64,000 bases of DNA from Lutispora saccharofermentans (GTDB lineage Bacteria; Bacillota; Clostridia; Lutisporales; Lutisporaceae). The DNA lies in assembly GCF_024363565.1 (NCBI RefSeq), contig NZ_JAJEKE010000002.1, positions 408,926 through 472,925 of the forward strand, read 5' to 3'. A model generated the notes under the pieces. It did not search any database and was not told the DNA's origin. It worked only from the letters and a program-made list of their open reading frames with translations. The position numbers were made by a program, and so were the translations under genes. Below are positions 1 through 8,273 of this stretch, piece by piece. Positions within the stretch are counted from its first letter, which is position 1, and every line of letters begins with the position of its first letter.

Positions 1-140
1 TCATATTCTTTACAGAAAGCGCCAACGCAATGTTGGAATCTCAGATTCCTGTTAAAGTGAAGGATCTTGTGCTTACCTTCATTATCAGGACTCTCATTGC
101 AATTCCGCTGGTTGCAATAGTCTCTCATCTTATTTTTTAA
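1..140 (+). CDS. YjiH-family membrane protein, C-terminal end only
   Basis: The window opens inside this gene; the frame starts at base 3 and ends at a TAA at 138-140. The 45 visible residues form an amphipathic loop followed by a final hydrophobic helix. They align without gaps over most of their length with the last 45 residues of the complete YjiH-type protein at 42129-43454, sharing FF, ML, IP and VKDL at matching places. That family (nucleoside recognition/gate domain) is integral to the membrane and its substrate is not established. Its position just before hydroxylase genes suggests, by inference only, a transport role in the same pathway. Confidence 0.7.
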   Translation, partial: IFFTESANAMLESQIPVKVKDLVLTFIIRTLIAIPLVAIVSHLIF

Positions 141-287
141 TTTGAGCCTGTATAAGTTTTTATAAAAGCTATATCTTTATGCAGGATTTTTTAGTCCGGC
201 GTTGAATAGTTATATTTATATATAGAGACGTCGTTCAACATAGCGGAACAAATAGAGGGCGATATAGAAGAGAAAGGGTGAAGAGCA

Positions 288-746
288 GTGTTACTACAGT
301 TTAAAGTAAATGGTAAAGATTATTCTATAAATGTTGAACCTCAACAAAGATTAGTGGACATACTGAGGAACAATTTGGGCTTGACGGGGACGAAGGAGGG
401 CTGCGGAGAGGGTGAGTGCGGAACTTGTACTGTAATAATGAATGGAAAGGCAGTGCATTCCTGCCTGGTTTTAGCTCCTCAGGCGAGGGGAAAAGAGATA
501 ATCACGGTAGAAGGCCTTGAAATAGACGGCAAACTGGATAAGCTTCAGGAATCCTTTATAGAGCACGGTGCCATTCAGTGCGGTTTTTGTACTCCCGGAA
601 TGCTTATGTCGGCAAAAGCCTTGTTAATGGAAAATCCCAATCCTACAGTGGAAGATATAAAGACTGCGATTGCAGGAAATATATGCCGGTGCACAGGATA
701 CAATAAAATTGTTTCCGCTATAAAAGCCGTCACAGAGGCTAAATAA
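288..746 (+). CDS. Molybdenum hydroxylase small subunit, two [2Fe-2S] clusters
   Basis: A 152-residue electron-transfer subunit of the xanthine dehydrogenase/CO dehydrogenase family, usual length about 155-165. The plant-ferredoxin-type cluster ligands are Cys39, Cys44, Cys47 and Cys59, and the second cluster uses Cys98, Cys101, Cys133 and Cys135 (motifs CGFCTPGM and CRCTGY). The start is a GTG preceded by an AGAAAGGG site. It is the first of six genes for two complete enzymes. In the family, electrons pass from the Mo centre of the large subunit through these clusters to FAD on the medium subunit. It is cytoplasmic. Which of the two large subunits at 3064 and 5415 it serves cannot be read from sequence. 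Confidence 0.93.
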   Translation: MLLQFKVNGKDYSINVEPQQRLVDILRNNLGLTGTKEGCGEGECGTCTVIMNGKAVHSCLVLAPQARGKEIITVEGLEIDGKLDKLQESFIEHGAIQCGFCTPGMLMSAKALLMENPNPTVEDIKTAIAGNICRCTGYNKIVSAIKAVTEAK

Positions 747-794
747 AATAGACTGCAATTGATTAAAAGATAGTTTGAAAAAGGTGGGTGGACA

Positions 795-1661
795 ATGCGT
801 AGTTTTGATGTATTAACTCCAAGCAATATTCTTGAATTAGTCCAGGCTCTTAAAAAGGCAACAGCAAACAGCAAAATACTGTCAGGGGGGACTGACCTTG
901 TCATCGCCCTTCATGAAAGGCGTATCGAGCCGGATCTGATAATTGATATGTCTGGGATGAGAGAATTAGATTACATTAATGAAGATAATGACAATATTTA
1001 TATTGGAGCTATCACAACATTTACACAAATAACAGAAAGCCAGCTTTTAAATAAATATGCGGCATGCTTGGTGCAGGCTTCAGAGACAGTAGGCTCCAGA
1101 CAAATACGCAATCGTGGGACAATAGGAGGCAACATCGGAAATTGCTCTCCTGCAGGGGACACACTTCCTGTTCTTATGGTTCTGGAAGCTGCGGCAACAA
1201 TTTTAAATAGTCAGGGCAATACACGGGAGATGCCGATTGGAGATATTCTTAAGGGGCCTAATAGAACTGCATTAAATTATGATGAAGTGATTATTGGAGT
1301 AAAATTCCCCAAGGGCAAGGGGAATTGGATAAGCTCCTTTGCAAAGCTAGGGTCGAGGACTGCAGTGACCATTGCAAAAATAAATGTTGTCCTAAATGCA
1401 GATTATGACGCTGATACAAAAACGATAAGAAGTGCCAGGGTGGGTCTTGGAGCAGTCGGAAAGACAGCCTTCAGAGCATTAAGAATAGAAGAAATGCTAA
1501 AGGGTCAAAAAGTATCCGACCAGCTAACGGAAAGACTATCGGAGGAGCTGTCTAAAGAGATAGAAAATGCAATACCGGGAAGAGCTTCACTGCCATATAA
1601 GAAGGAAGCTATAAAAGGAGTTGCACACGAGGCTTTTGAAAAATTATTAAATAGTATTTAA
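795..1661 (+). CDS. Molybdenum hydroxylase FAD-binding medium subunit (first copy)
   Basis: A 288-residue protein of the CoxM/XdhB FAD-binding family. FAD-binding motifs are SGGTDL near residue 35 and TIGGNIGNCSPAGD near residue 112, followed by the typical C-terminal CO-dehydrogenase flavoprotein domain. It carries the FAD that passes electrons to NAD+ or another acceptor. An AAGGTGG site sits just before ATG. The gene follows the small subunit by 48 bp and is followed at once by a second medium subunit, so the operon encodes two of each subunit type. There is no cysteine-rich insert here, unlike the copy at 14102. Confidence 0.92.
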   Translation: MRSFDVLTPSNILELVQALKKATANSKILSGGTDLVIALHERRIEPDLIIDMSGMRELDYINEDNDNIYIGAITTFTQITESQLLNKYAACLVQASETVGSRQIRNRGTIGGNIGNCSPAGDTLPVLMVLEAAATILNSQGNTREMPIGDILKGPNRTALNYDEVIIGVKFPKGKGNWISSFAKLGSRTAVTIAKINVVLNADYDADTKTIRSARVGLGAVGKTAFRALRIEEMLKGQKVSDQLTERLSEELSKEIENAIPGRASLPYKKEAIKGVAHEAFEKLLNSI

Positions 1662-1689
1662 ATAATTGGTTGAAAGAGGAGCGATGTTA

Positions 1690-2556
1690 ATGAAACAGTC
1701 CAATGTTAAAGCGTATTTTAAGCCGTTATCCTTAAACGAAGCAATTTCTATACTCAAGGACTATGAGGGAGAAACCCGTATCATTGCCGGGGCAACAGAT
1801 TTCTTTGCTGACGATCATCCTGCTGTAGAAGCATTAATAGATATATGCGGCTTGGAATTAAGCTACATAAAAGAAGATGAAGGATTCTTGAAAATAGGTG
1901 CATTGACGACCATAAACGAACTGGTAAAATCAGAGGTTATAAGCTCCAAATATCATGGATTGTGGGAAGCTTCAAAAGTTCTGGGGGACAAAACCATAAG
2001 AAACACAGCCACAATAGGAGGAAATATATGCTCATCCGTTCCCTCCGCTGATTCTGTTCCGGCTCTTGTTGCATTAGGAGCGGTATTGTCCATTAAAGCA
2101 CCTTCCGGAGAGAAAAAGGTCAAGATAGAAGAATTCTTTACAGGGCCGAGAAAAAATGTGCTTAAGAAAAACGAAATACTTACGGAAATACAAATACCTA
2201 TTTGCAATTGCAAATTTGGTACTGGCTTTGAAAAAATGACGAGAAATTCTGAAGATCTGGCCCTTGTAAACGCTGCAGCATATATAAAAGTAGACGGCGA
2301 TAATAAGATAAAAGAGGCGAGGGTGGCTCTTGGAGCAGTAGCGCCTACTGTAGTGAGAGCAAAAAAACTGGAAGAAGCATTGATGGGGATAAAACCCGAG
2401 GAAGAAAAATTAGAAAAATTAACAGAATTGGTTAAAGAAAGTATTTCACCTATATCAGATGTAAGATGTTCTGAAGATTATAGAGAACATGCAAGCAAGG
2501 TTCTTGCAAAGAGGGCTATATTAGAAGCTTATAAAAGAGCTGTAGAAAAAAACTGA
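1690..2556 (+). CDS. Molybdenum hydroxylase FAD-binding medium subunit (second copy)
   Basis: A 288-residue FAD subunit related to the preceding gene. The first flavin motif is GATD rather than GGTD; the second is TIGGNICSSVPSADS. I place the start at ATG 1690 because AGAGGAG at 1675-1681 lies 8 bases before it. A frame-compatible ATG at 1684 is only about 2 bases from that site, and the reading frame stays open to 1666. It lies 28 bp after the first medium subunit and 25 bp before the next small subunit. Two adjacent medium subunits imply two distinct heterotrimers made from one transcript. Confidence 0.9.
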   Translation: MKQSNVKAYFKPLSLNEAISILKDYEGETRIIAGATDFFADDHPAVEALIDICGLELSYIKEDEGFLKIGALTTINELVKSEVISSKYHGLWEASKVLGDKTIRNTATIGGNICSSVPSADSVPALVALGAVLSIKAPSGEKKVKIEEFFTGPRKNVLKKNEILTEIQIPICNCKFGTGFEKMTRNSEDLALVNAAAYIKVDGDNKIKEARVALGAVAPTVVRAKKLEEALMGIKPEEEKLEKLTELVKESISPISDVRCSEDYREHASKVLAKRAILEAYKRAVEKN

Positions 2557-2581
2557 AAAACTGAGGAGTTGAGGTGAAATC

Positions 2582-3064
2582 ATGGATAATAAATATAAAG
2601 TTTCATTTACAGTTAACGGCGAAAAACATGAAAAGTACATAGAGGCAGGCGAATCCCTGGCAGGAGTGATAAGAGACAAGCTCGGGATCACAGGCACCAA
2701 GGTAGCTTGTGACAGGGGTGACTGCGGTGCATGTACGGTAATAATGAATGGGAAAGCCGTAAAATCATGCATGGTGCCCGCTCTAAGGGCAGATGGTGCC
2801 GAAATCACCACAATTGAAGGTTTAGGGAAGGGGAAAATCCATCCTCTTCAGGAGGAATTCGTAGATATAGCTGCGGTGCAATGCGGTTATTGCACACCTG
2901 GTCTGATAATGGCAGCCAAAGCATTGCTCGACGAAAATAGCAACCCTACAGAGGCAGAGGTCAAGGAAGCAATAGCAGGGAATATTTGCAGGTGTACAGG
3001 TTATGTAAAGCCTGTTAAGGCCATACTGAATGCGGCAAAAAGGCTTAATGGGGGGTGCAAGTAA
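2582..3064 (+). CDS. Molybdenum hydroxylase small subunit, two [2Fe-2S] clusters (second copy)
   Basis: A 160-residue iron-sulfur subunit. It has the ferredoxin-type motif [11 protein letters not shown] with a later KSCMV cysteine, and the second-cluster motifs CGYCTPGL and CRCTGY. The ATG is preceded by a GAGGAGTTGAGG stretch. Its TAA overlaps the ATG of the large-subunit gene by one base (TAATG), which implies translational coupling. That coupling makes it likely that this small subunit partners the large subunit at 3064. It functions as the electron relay between molybdopterin and FAD. Confidence 0.93.
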   Translation: MDNKYKVSFTVNGEKHEKYIEAGESLAGVIRDKLGITGTKVACDRGDCGACTVIMNGKAVKSCMVPALRADGAEITTIEGLGKGKIHPLQEEFVDIAAVQCGYCTPGLIMAAKALLDENSNPTEAEVKEAIAGNICRCTGYVKPVKAILNAAKRLNGGCK

Positions 3065-5370
3065 TGGAGAAGAAGTGTTGTGTAGTCGGTAAAAACGTTA
3101 AAAAGCTTGATTCTGTCATAAGAGCTACAGGAGATGCTAAGTATACTACGGATATGTCAGTGCCCAATATGCTTTTTGGTAAGATATTAAGAAGTCCGCA
3201 TGCTCATGCCAATATCAAGTCGATAAATACTGAAAAAGCTGAGGCATTGCCGGGCGTAGGAGCAGTTATCACATGGAAGGATGTTCCCAGAGTGCCTTAT
3301 TCTACGGCAGGATATCCTAAACATACCATATCCGGTATACTGCCTGTGCCGATGAGTTATCTGGAAGATAAATACGTTTTGGATAACAAGGTAAAGTATT
3401 ATGGCGAGCCTGTAGCAGCAGTCGCAGCCGCCGATGAGAAAACCGCAGAAGAAGCCTTGAAGCTTATAGAAGTAGAATATGAAGTTTTAGAGGCCGTATT
3501 TGATGTTGAAGAGGCAACAAAACCCGATGCGCCGGATGTACATCCGGGCACCCGCAAAAACGTTGCTGATAAAGTTATAAAAAAAGGCGATGTAGAAAAA
3601 GGCTTTGCCGAAGCTTATTATACATTTGAAGATACATTTACAACAGTAGGACAGCAGCATGCCTGTATGGAACCTTCTGCATCTTTGGCACAGGTTGATG
3701 CATCAGGGAAGATCACACTTTGGTCCACCACTCAGGTACCATTCCATATCAGAAGAAATATACATGAAATACTTGGTATCCCTATGAATAAAATAAGGGT
3801 AGTAAAGCCTCCATTGGGGGGAGGATTTGGAGAAAGGCAAATGCTCCAGTATGAGGTAATGTGTGTTTCCCTTGCTATGAAGGCTAAAAAGCCCGTAAAA
3901 ATTGTGACATCAAGGGAAGAAAACCTTTCATATTCGACCCAGCGTCACCCTGCAAAGATGAAAATAAAAACGGGATTTACCAAGGACGGAATGCTTACTG
4001 CAATGCAGGTGGATGTCACTACGAATGCAGGGGCCTATACAGGACATAGCCCTTATGTCACAGGAGCGATGTTCTCAAAGATACCATACAGATGTGAAAA
4101 TATTTTATTCAATGCTCACATTGTATATACAAACCTTCCTGACTCCGGAGCTTTTAGAGGCTATGGCAATCCGCAGATTTCTTTCGCAAGGGAGTGTCAC
4201 TTTGATAGGGTGGCAAAAGAATTAGGCTTAGATCCTATAGAATTCAGAATTAAGAACTTTGTAAGAGTCGGAGAAAAAAATCCGTTGGCCCTTTCATCAT
4301 CTTGGATTCTTGAAGCTAACGGCATTGAAGAATGTTTAAGAAAAGGTGCTAAAGAAATAGGATTCTATGAACCAAAGGTTAAGCCGGCTGACAAGAATAA
4401 GGTAAAAGGAAAAGGACTTTCGGTCGCAATGCACGTAAGCGGAACATCTGCAGAACCGGACTTCTCCTCAGCACAAATCAGGCTGAATGAAGACGGAACA
4501 TTAATGGTTCTTATAGGCTCTCCTGATTTAGGACAGGGTTCTGATACATCTTCTGCTCAAGTTGCTGCCGAAACAGTAGGTGTAAAGATAGAAGATGTCA
4601 GCGTATTTTCTTCTGATACGGATTTCACTTCCTTTGATATGGGAAGTTATGCATCGAGACAATCCTATGTTGGATTAAATGGTATCAAGAGGGCTGCTCA
4701 AAAAGTAAAGGCAGATATTCTAAGATATGCCTTTGAGATGAATCCTAAAATCCATAAAGAGAACCTGGATACGGTAGATGGCTGGGTAGTACGAAGAGAA
4801 AACGGCGAAAAGGTAGTTAAAATATCCGAAGTTGCTTTCTATGCATTGTATCATTCTCCTGATCCAATGCGTATAGAAGAAAGTGCAAGCTATAGCGCCC
4901 AGAACTGTCCTCCGGCGTTGGCGGCTCATTTTGCGGAGGTAGAAGTGGATAAAGAAACCGGAGAAATAAAGATATTGCAATATGTGGCAGCTCACGATGT
5001 AGGCAGAGCGATAAATCCGTCCATAGTAGAAGGCCAGATCGAAGGGGCCACCGTGCAAGGCATAGGATATGTACTAAGCGAAGACATGCAGTATGACAAG
5101 AATGGAAGGCTGATCAATCGGACTTATACTGATTACAAGGTTCCAAGAGCTCTGGATATACCTGATATAGACAAATTCAAATCTATAATAGTTGAATCCT
5201 ATGAGCCCTCAGGCCCATACGGTGCCAAAAGCGTTGCAGAGATGGGTGTTGCACCGGTGCCTGGAGCTATTGCAAATGCTGTTCATGATGCTATAGGAGT
5301 AAGGTTCAATGCTTTGCCTATCACAAAAGAGAGAGTGATTGCTGCATTAAAAGAAAAAGAGAATAAATGA
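3064..5370 (+). CDS. Molybdenum hydroxylase large subunit, Mo-molybdopterin catalytic
   Basis: A 768-residue catalytic subunit of the xanthine dehydrogenase/aldehyde oxidase family. An N-terminal aldehyde-oxidase hammerhead domain is followed by the molybdopterin-binding domain. Cofactor motifs are GGGFGERQ near residue 260, GAFRGYGNPQ, GSPDLGQGSDTSSAQ and a C-terminal GAKSVAEMGV. The Glu in the last motif matches the catalytic base of the family. The start is ATG 3064, which overlaps the upstream stop and has GGGGGG before it; the frame is open to 3055. The protein is cytoplasmic with no signal. The substrate cannot be called; the downstream amidohydrolase and carbamoylase favour a purine-, pyrimidine- or hydantoin-like ring. 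Confidence 0.92.
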   Translation: MEKKCCVVGKNVKKLDSVIRATGDAKYTTDMSVPNMLFGKILRSPHAHANIKSINTEKAEALPGVGAVITWKDVPRVPYSTAGYPKHTISGILPVPMSYLEDKYVLDNKVKYYGEPVAAVAAADEKTAEEALKLIEVEYEVLEAVFDVEEATKPDAPDVHPGTRKNVADKVIKKGDVEKGFAEAYYTFEDTFTTVGQQHACMEPSASLAQVDASGKITLWSTTQVPFHIRRNIHEILGIPMNKIRVVKPPLGGGFGERQMLQYEVMCVSLAMKAKKPVKIVTSREENLSYSTQRHPAKMKIKTGFTKDGMLTAMQVDVTTNAGAYTGHSPYVTGAMFSKIPYRCENILFNAHIVYTNLPDSGAFRGYGNPQISFARECHFDRVAKELGLDPIEFRIKNFVRVGEKNPLALSSSWILEANGIEECLRKGAKEIGFYEPKVKPADKNKVKGKGLSVAMHVSGTSAEPDFSSAQIRLNEDGTLMVLIGSPDLGQGSDTSSAQVAAETVGVKIEDVSVFSSDTDFTSFDMGSYASRQSYVGLNGIKRAAQKVKADILRYAFEMNPKIHKENLDTVDGWVVRRENGEKVVKISEVAFYALYHSPDPMRIEESASYSAQNCPPALAAHFAEVEVDKETGEIKILQYVAAHDVGRAINPSIVEGQIEGATVQGIGYVLSEDMQYDKNGRLINRTYTDYKVPRALDIPDIDKFKSIIVESYEPSGPYGAKSVAEMGVAPVPGAIANAVHDAIGVRFNALPITKERVIAALKEKENK

Positions 5371-5414
5371 TGCTGGTTTTAAAATTAACCTGTAATGGTT
5401 AAGGAGGCGTTTAA

Positions 5415-7754
5415 ATGCGAGTAAATAATTTTAATATAGTAGGTAAAAGGCAAGAAAAGATCGAAGCAAAAATGAAGGCTACGGGAAAGATGAGATTTAC
5501 AGGGGATTTGAGGTTCCCTGACATGCTTCACTGCCGTATCCTGCGCAGCCCTTATGCACATGCCGTTGTAAAGAGCATCGATGTGTCCGGTGCCTTTGAG
5601 GTTGAAGGTGTTGTTGATGTGATAACTTATGATGATGTTCCTAAAATATTGAGCATGCACCAGTTTCTGCATGTTCCTGAGATAATGTTTCATGACAGCT
5701 ATATATTGGAAAAGCATGTGAGACATGTCGGAGACAGGGTAGCTGCCGTGGCTGCAACCAGCGTTGAAGCTGCTGAAGAAGCCTTAAATAGGATAAAGGT
5801 AGAATATGAAGTGCTCCCCGTTGCTGCAACGGCGGAGGACGCTCTGAAGCCGGATGCCTGTCAAATACATGAGGAAGCCAAAAAAGGCGATAAATATATT
5901 GAATTGAAAGGCAATATTTTAGATTCAACGGATGTAAGCATAGGGGATACGGAAAAAGGTTTTGCAGAATCGGAATATATAATAGAAAGAGAATATCGCA
6001 CTTCTAAGCCGAACCCTGCACCTTTGGAAAGAACTTGTGTAATTTGCGTTCCCAGAGATGATGGAAGATTGGATGTCTATGCTACATCCCAGGGCATTCA
6101 TGCTATGCGCATGAATATGTCGCATTCCCTCGGAATCTCTGCAAGCAAACTAAACTGCCACCGCATGTACCTTGGAGGCGCTTTTGGTGCACATATCCAT
6201 ACAGGCTTTATTGAGAACATCTGTGCCCTGTTGGCTATGAGGACGGGAAAGCCTGTCAGAGGTGAAAAGACAAGAGAAGAAATGTTTCTGTCCTGCGGCC
6301 GCCACCCTATGATCATAAAAGTAAAGGCAGGGTTTAAGAAGGACGGCACCATGCTTGCCCTCCATGCTGACGTTACTGATGATACGGGAGCTTATGCCTT
6401 CAGCGGAAGTTCCAAGATGTCCCTTGCTGCAGGTACCTGCCTCTCCATGTATAGATGTCCTAACATGAGGATCACGGGAGTATCTGTGTATACAAATACC
6501 CCTCCGCTGTCGGCAATGCGCGGAGCCGGCAATCCTCAGGGAAACTGGGCCGTTGAAACTATGATGGATGAAGCGGCAATGGAGCTAGGCATTGATCCGG
6601 TTGAGCTGAGATTCAAAAACAATGTCGATGTCGGTGATCTCTTCTATGGCCAGGGTCCTGCTGTAAAGAGCACCATCAGGAGCTGCGGAACTTCTGAATT
6701 GCTGAACAAAAGCACTGAGATCATGGACTGGTATGACAGGAATAATATGAACCATGTTCCTTATCCGGACAAGCCATGGATTCGAAGAGGCATCGGTATG
6801 GCGAGAGGCTTCCATACCTCCGGCTGCGGGTCTGAGAAGCCAAATGCGTTCATCATAGATCATAGTGCGGCATTTATGAAAATGAATGAAGACGGTACAG
6901 CGCAAATAATGAACTCGGCTGCTGATTGCGGTTCAGGATGCCTTAGCTCACATGCGGCTTTGGCGGCTGAAATCATAGGACTTAAATATGAAGATGTGAT
7001 GGTTAACCAGGGAGATACCGATACCACACCATTTGACGGTGCGACCCACGCAAGCCGGGGACTTTACGGATCGGGACAGCCTATAGTCAAATGTGCGGAG
7101 GAACTTCATGCTAAGCTTCTTGAATGGGGAGCCAGGTTGTTCCAGTGCGGCCCGGAAGACCTGGAGATCAAGGATAGCAAAATATATATCCATAATAAGC
7201 CTGAAGATTCCAGACCTGTTGCTGATGTGGTGCGTGCGGCTCATTTCAAAGGCTGGGGGGTTGCAGCCTCCAATGCGAGTGTAAGGCCGAATGCATGCCC
7301 GCCTCACTTTGTAACAATATTTGTAGAAATTGAGGTCAATACTTTGACGGGTATGGTTAAGGTCGTGCGCGCATTGAGCGGAGTAGATGCAGGCACAATA
7401 ATAAATGCAAATAATGTAGAGGGGCAAGTCACCGGCGGTATGCATATGGGTTTGGGTTTTGCCCTTATGGAAGATACATTGTTTGATAAAGGGACAGGCA
7501 AGCTGCTGACTCCTAATTTTTCGAAATATCATCTGTTGACATCCATGGACATGCCGGAGGTCGAAATGATTTTTGCAGGCACTTATGAACCTACAGGGCC
7601 TCTCGGGGCCAAAGCCATAGGGGAAGGAGTTACGAATCCTGTTGCCGCCGCTGTCGGCAATGCGATATATAATGCCTGCGGAATTCGTATCAGAGATCTT
7701 CCCTGCACACCTGAAAAAATAATAAAAGCCTTAAAAGAAAAGAATGAGGCTTAA
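5415..7754 (+). CDS. Molybdenum hydroxylase large subunit, divergent
   Basis: A 779-residue second catalytic subunit, started by ATG after TAAGGAGG. The overall family pattern is clear: hammerhead domain, TSQGIHAM, SAMRGAGNPQ, CGSGCLSSH and the C-terminal GAKAIGEGV with the expected Glu. The usual GGGFG loop instead reads GGAFGAH, so the pterin or Mo pocket differs from that of the preceding copy. The motif normally read as GQGS is CGSGC here, putting Cys near the active site. The substrate is probably different from that of the enzyme at 3064. It ends the six-gene hydroxylase block; the next 519 bp hold only repeats. Confidence 0.9.
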   Translation: MRVNNFNIVGKRQEKIEAKMKATGKMRFTGDLRFPDMLHCRILRSPYAHAVVKSIDVSGAFEVEGVVDVITYDDVPKILSMHQFLHVPEIMFHDSYILEKHVRHVGDRVAAVAATSVEAAEEALNRIKVEYEVLPVAATAEDALKPDACQIHEEAKKGDKYIELKGNILDSTDVSIGDTEKGFAESEYIIEREYRTSKPNPAPLERTCVICVPRDDGRLDVYATSQGIHAMRMNMSHSLGISASKLNCHRMYLGGAFGAHIHTGFIENICALLAMRTGKPVRGEKTREEMFLSCGRHPMIIKVKAGFKKDGTMLALHADVTDDTGAYAFSGSSKMSLAAGTCLSMYRCPNMRITGVSVYTNTPPLSAMRGAGNPQGNWAVETMMDEAAMELGIDPVELRFKNNVDVGDLFYGQGPAVKSTIRSCGTSELLNKSTEIMDWYDRNNMNHVPYPDKPWIRRGIGMARGFHTSGCGSEKPNAFIIDHSAAFMKMNEDGTAQIMNSAADCGSGCLSSHAALAAEIIGLKYEDVMVNQGDTDTTPFDGATHASRGLYGSGQPIVKCAEELHAKLLEWGARLFQCGPEDLEIKDSKIYIHNKPEDSRPVADVVRAAHFKGWGVAASNASVRPNACPPHFVTIFVEIEVNTLTGMVKVVRALSGVDAGTIINANNVEGQVTGGMHMGLGFALMEDTLFDKGTGKLLTPNFSKYHLLTSMDMPEVEMIFAGTYEPTGPLGAKAIGEGVTNPVAAAVGNAIYNACGIRIRDLPCTPEKIIKALKEKNEA

Positions 7755-8273
7755 TAAATAAAAAATGCGACATACGGGGGGAGGAAAACGGGGAACACGG
7801 ATTTTCACGGAATCTTTCACGGATTAACACGGCGGGGTTATTTTTGAAACCACTAAAAGTCACGAAAGGACACACTAAATGACACGAAATGGGTAAAAAA
7901 AGCTATAGTCAAGCTTGTCATCCTGAAGATTCTTCGCCTATGCTCAGAATTCTCATGCGGTGTCCGCACAACGATAAACGAAAGCAGTCGCGGTCATTCT
8001 GAAGGAGCCTGCGACTGAAGAATCTCAAATTAGATCCTTCGGGCATAGCCCTCAGGATGACAAGGTCGCTGGACTTTCATAGCAATAACCGCAGTGTAAG
8101 GGTTTTATGATATTATATAAAAATTCCTCTGTGCTAATCCGTGCTAAAATCCGTGTAAATCCGTGTTCTCCGTTCCCTTTGACCCAAAAGGAATACCTAA
8201 ATCTAGAGATTAGTGACTGGCGACTAGTGACTAAATTAAAATACAGAGTTGAAAATAAGGAGACTGATTATAT
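7755..8273. repeat. Nested interspersed repeat element in a 519-bp gene-free gap
   Basis: No gene is seen here. Outer inverted arms lie at about 7787-7833 and 8128-8177; both are made of repeated ACACGGATT-type units and are reverse complements with a few mismatches. Inside is a second repeat type in three units: GTCATCCTGAAGATTCTTCG at 7917, GTCATTCTGAAGGAG at 7993 running to GAAGAATCTCA, and AGATCCTTCGGGCATAG ending in CAGGATGAC at 8062. After the right arm comes a short tract rich in CTAG, GACTAG and TAGTGACT words (8200-8232). The same outer-arm unit recurs at 48.4-48.8 kb and 54.6 kb. The last 25 bases hold the AAGGAG site for the amidohydrolase. Confidence 0.75.

Noticed and set aside
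201..239. Third ModE-type operator before the first hydroxylase
   Set aside because: GTTGAA and TTCAAC form an inverted repeat, but the arms and spacing do not match CGTTAT-N12-ATAACG.
6948..7532. 194-codon open frame on the minus strand
   Set aside because: Antisense to the divergent hydroxylase large subunit, with a composition typical of a shadow frame and no start context.
7787..8177. CRISPR array from the repeated ACACGGATT words
   Set aside because: The units are short, uneven and partly contiguous, arranged as inverted arms, with no regular spacers and no cas genes.
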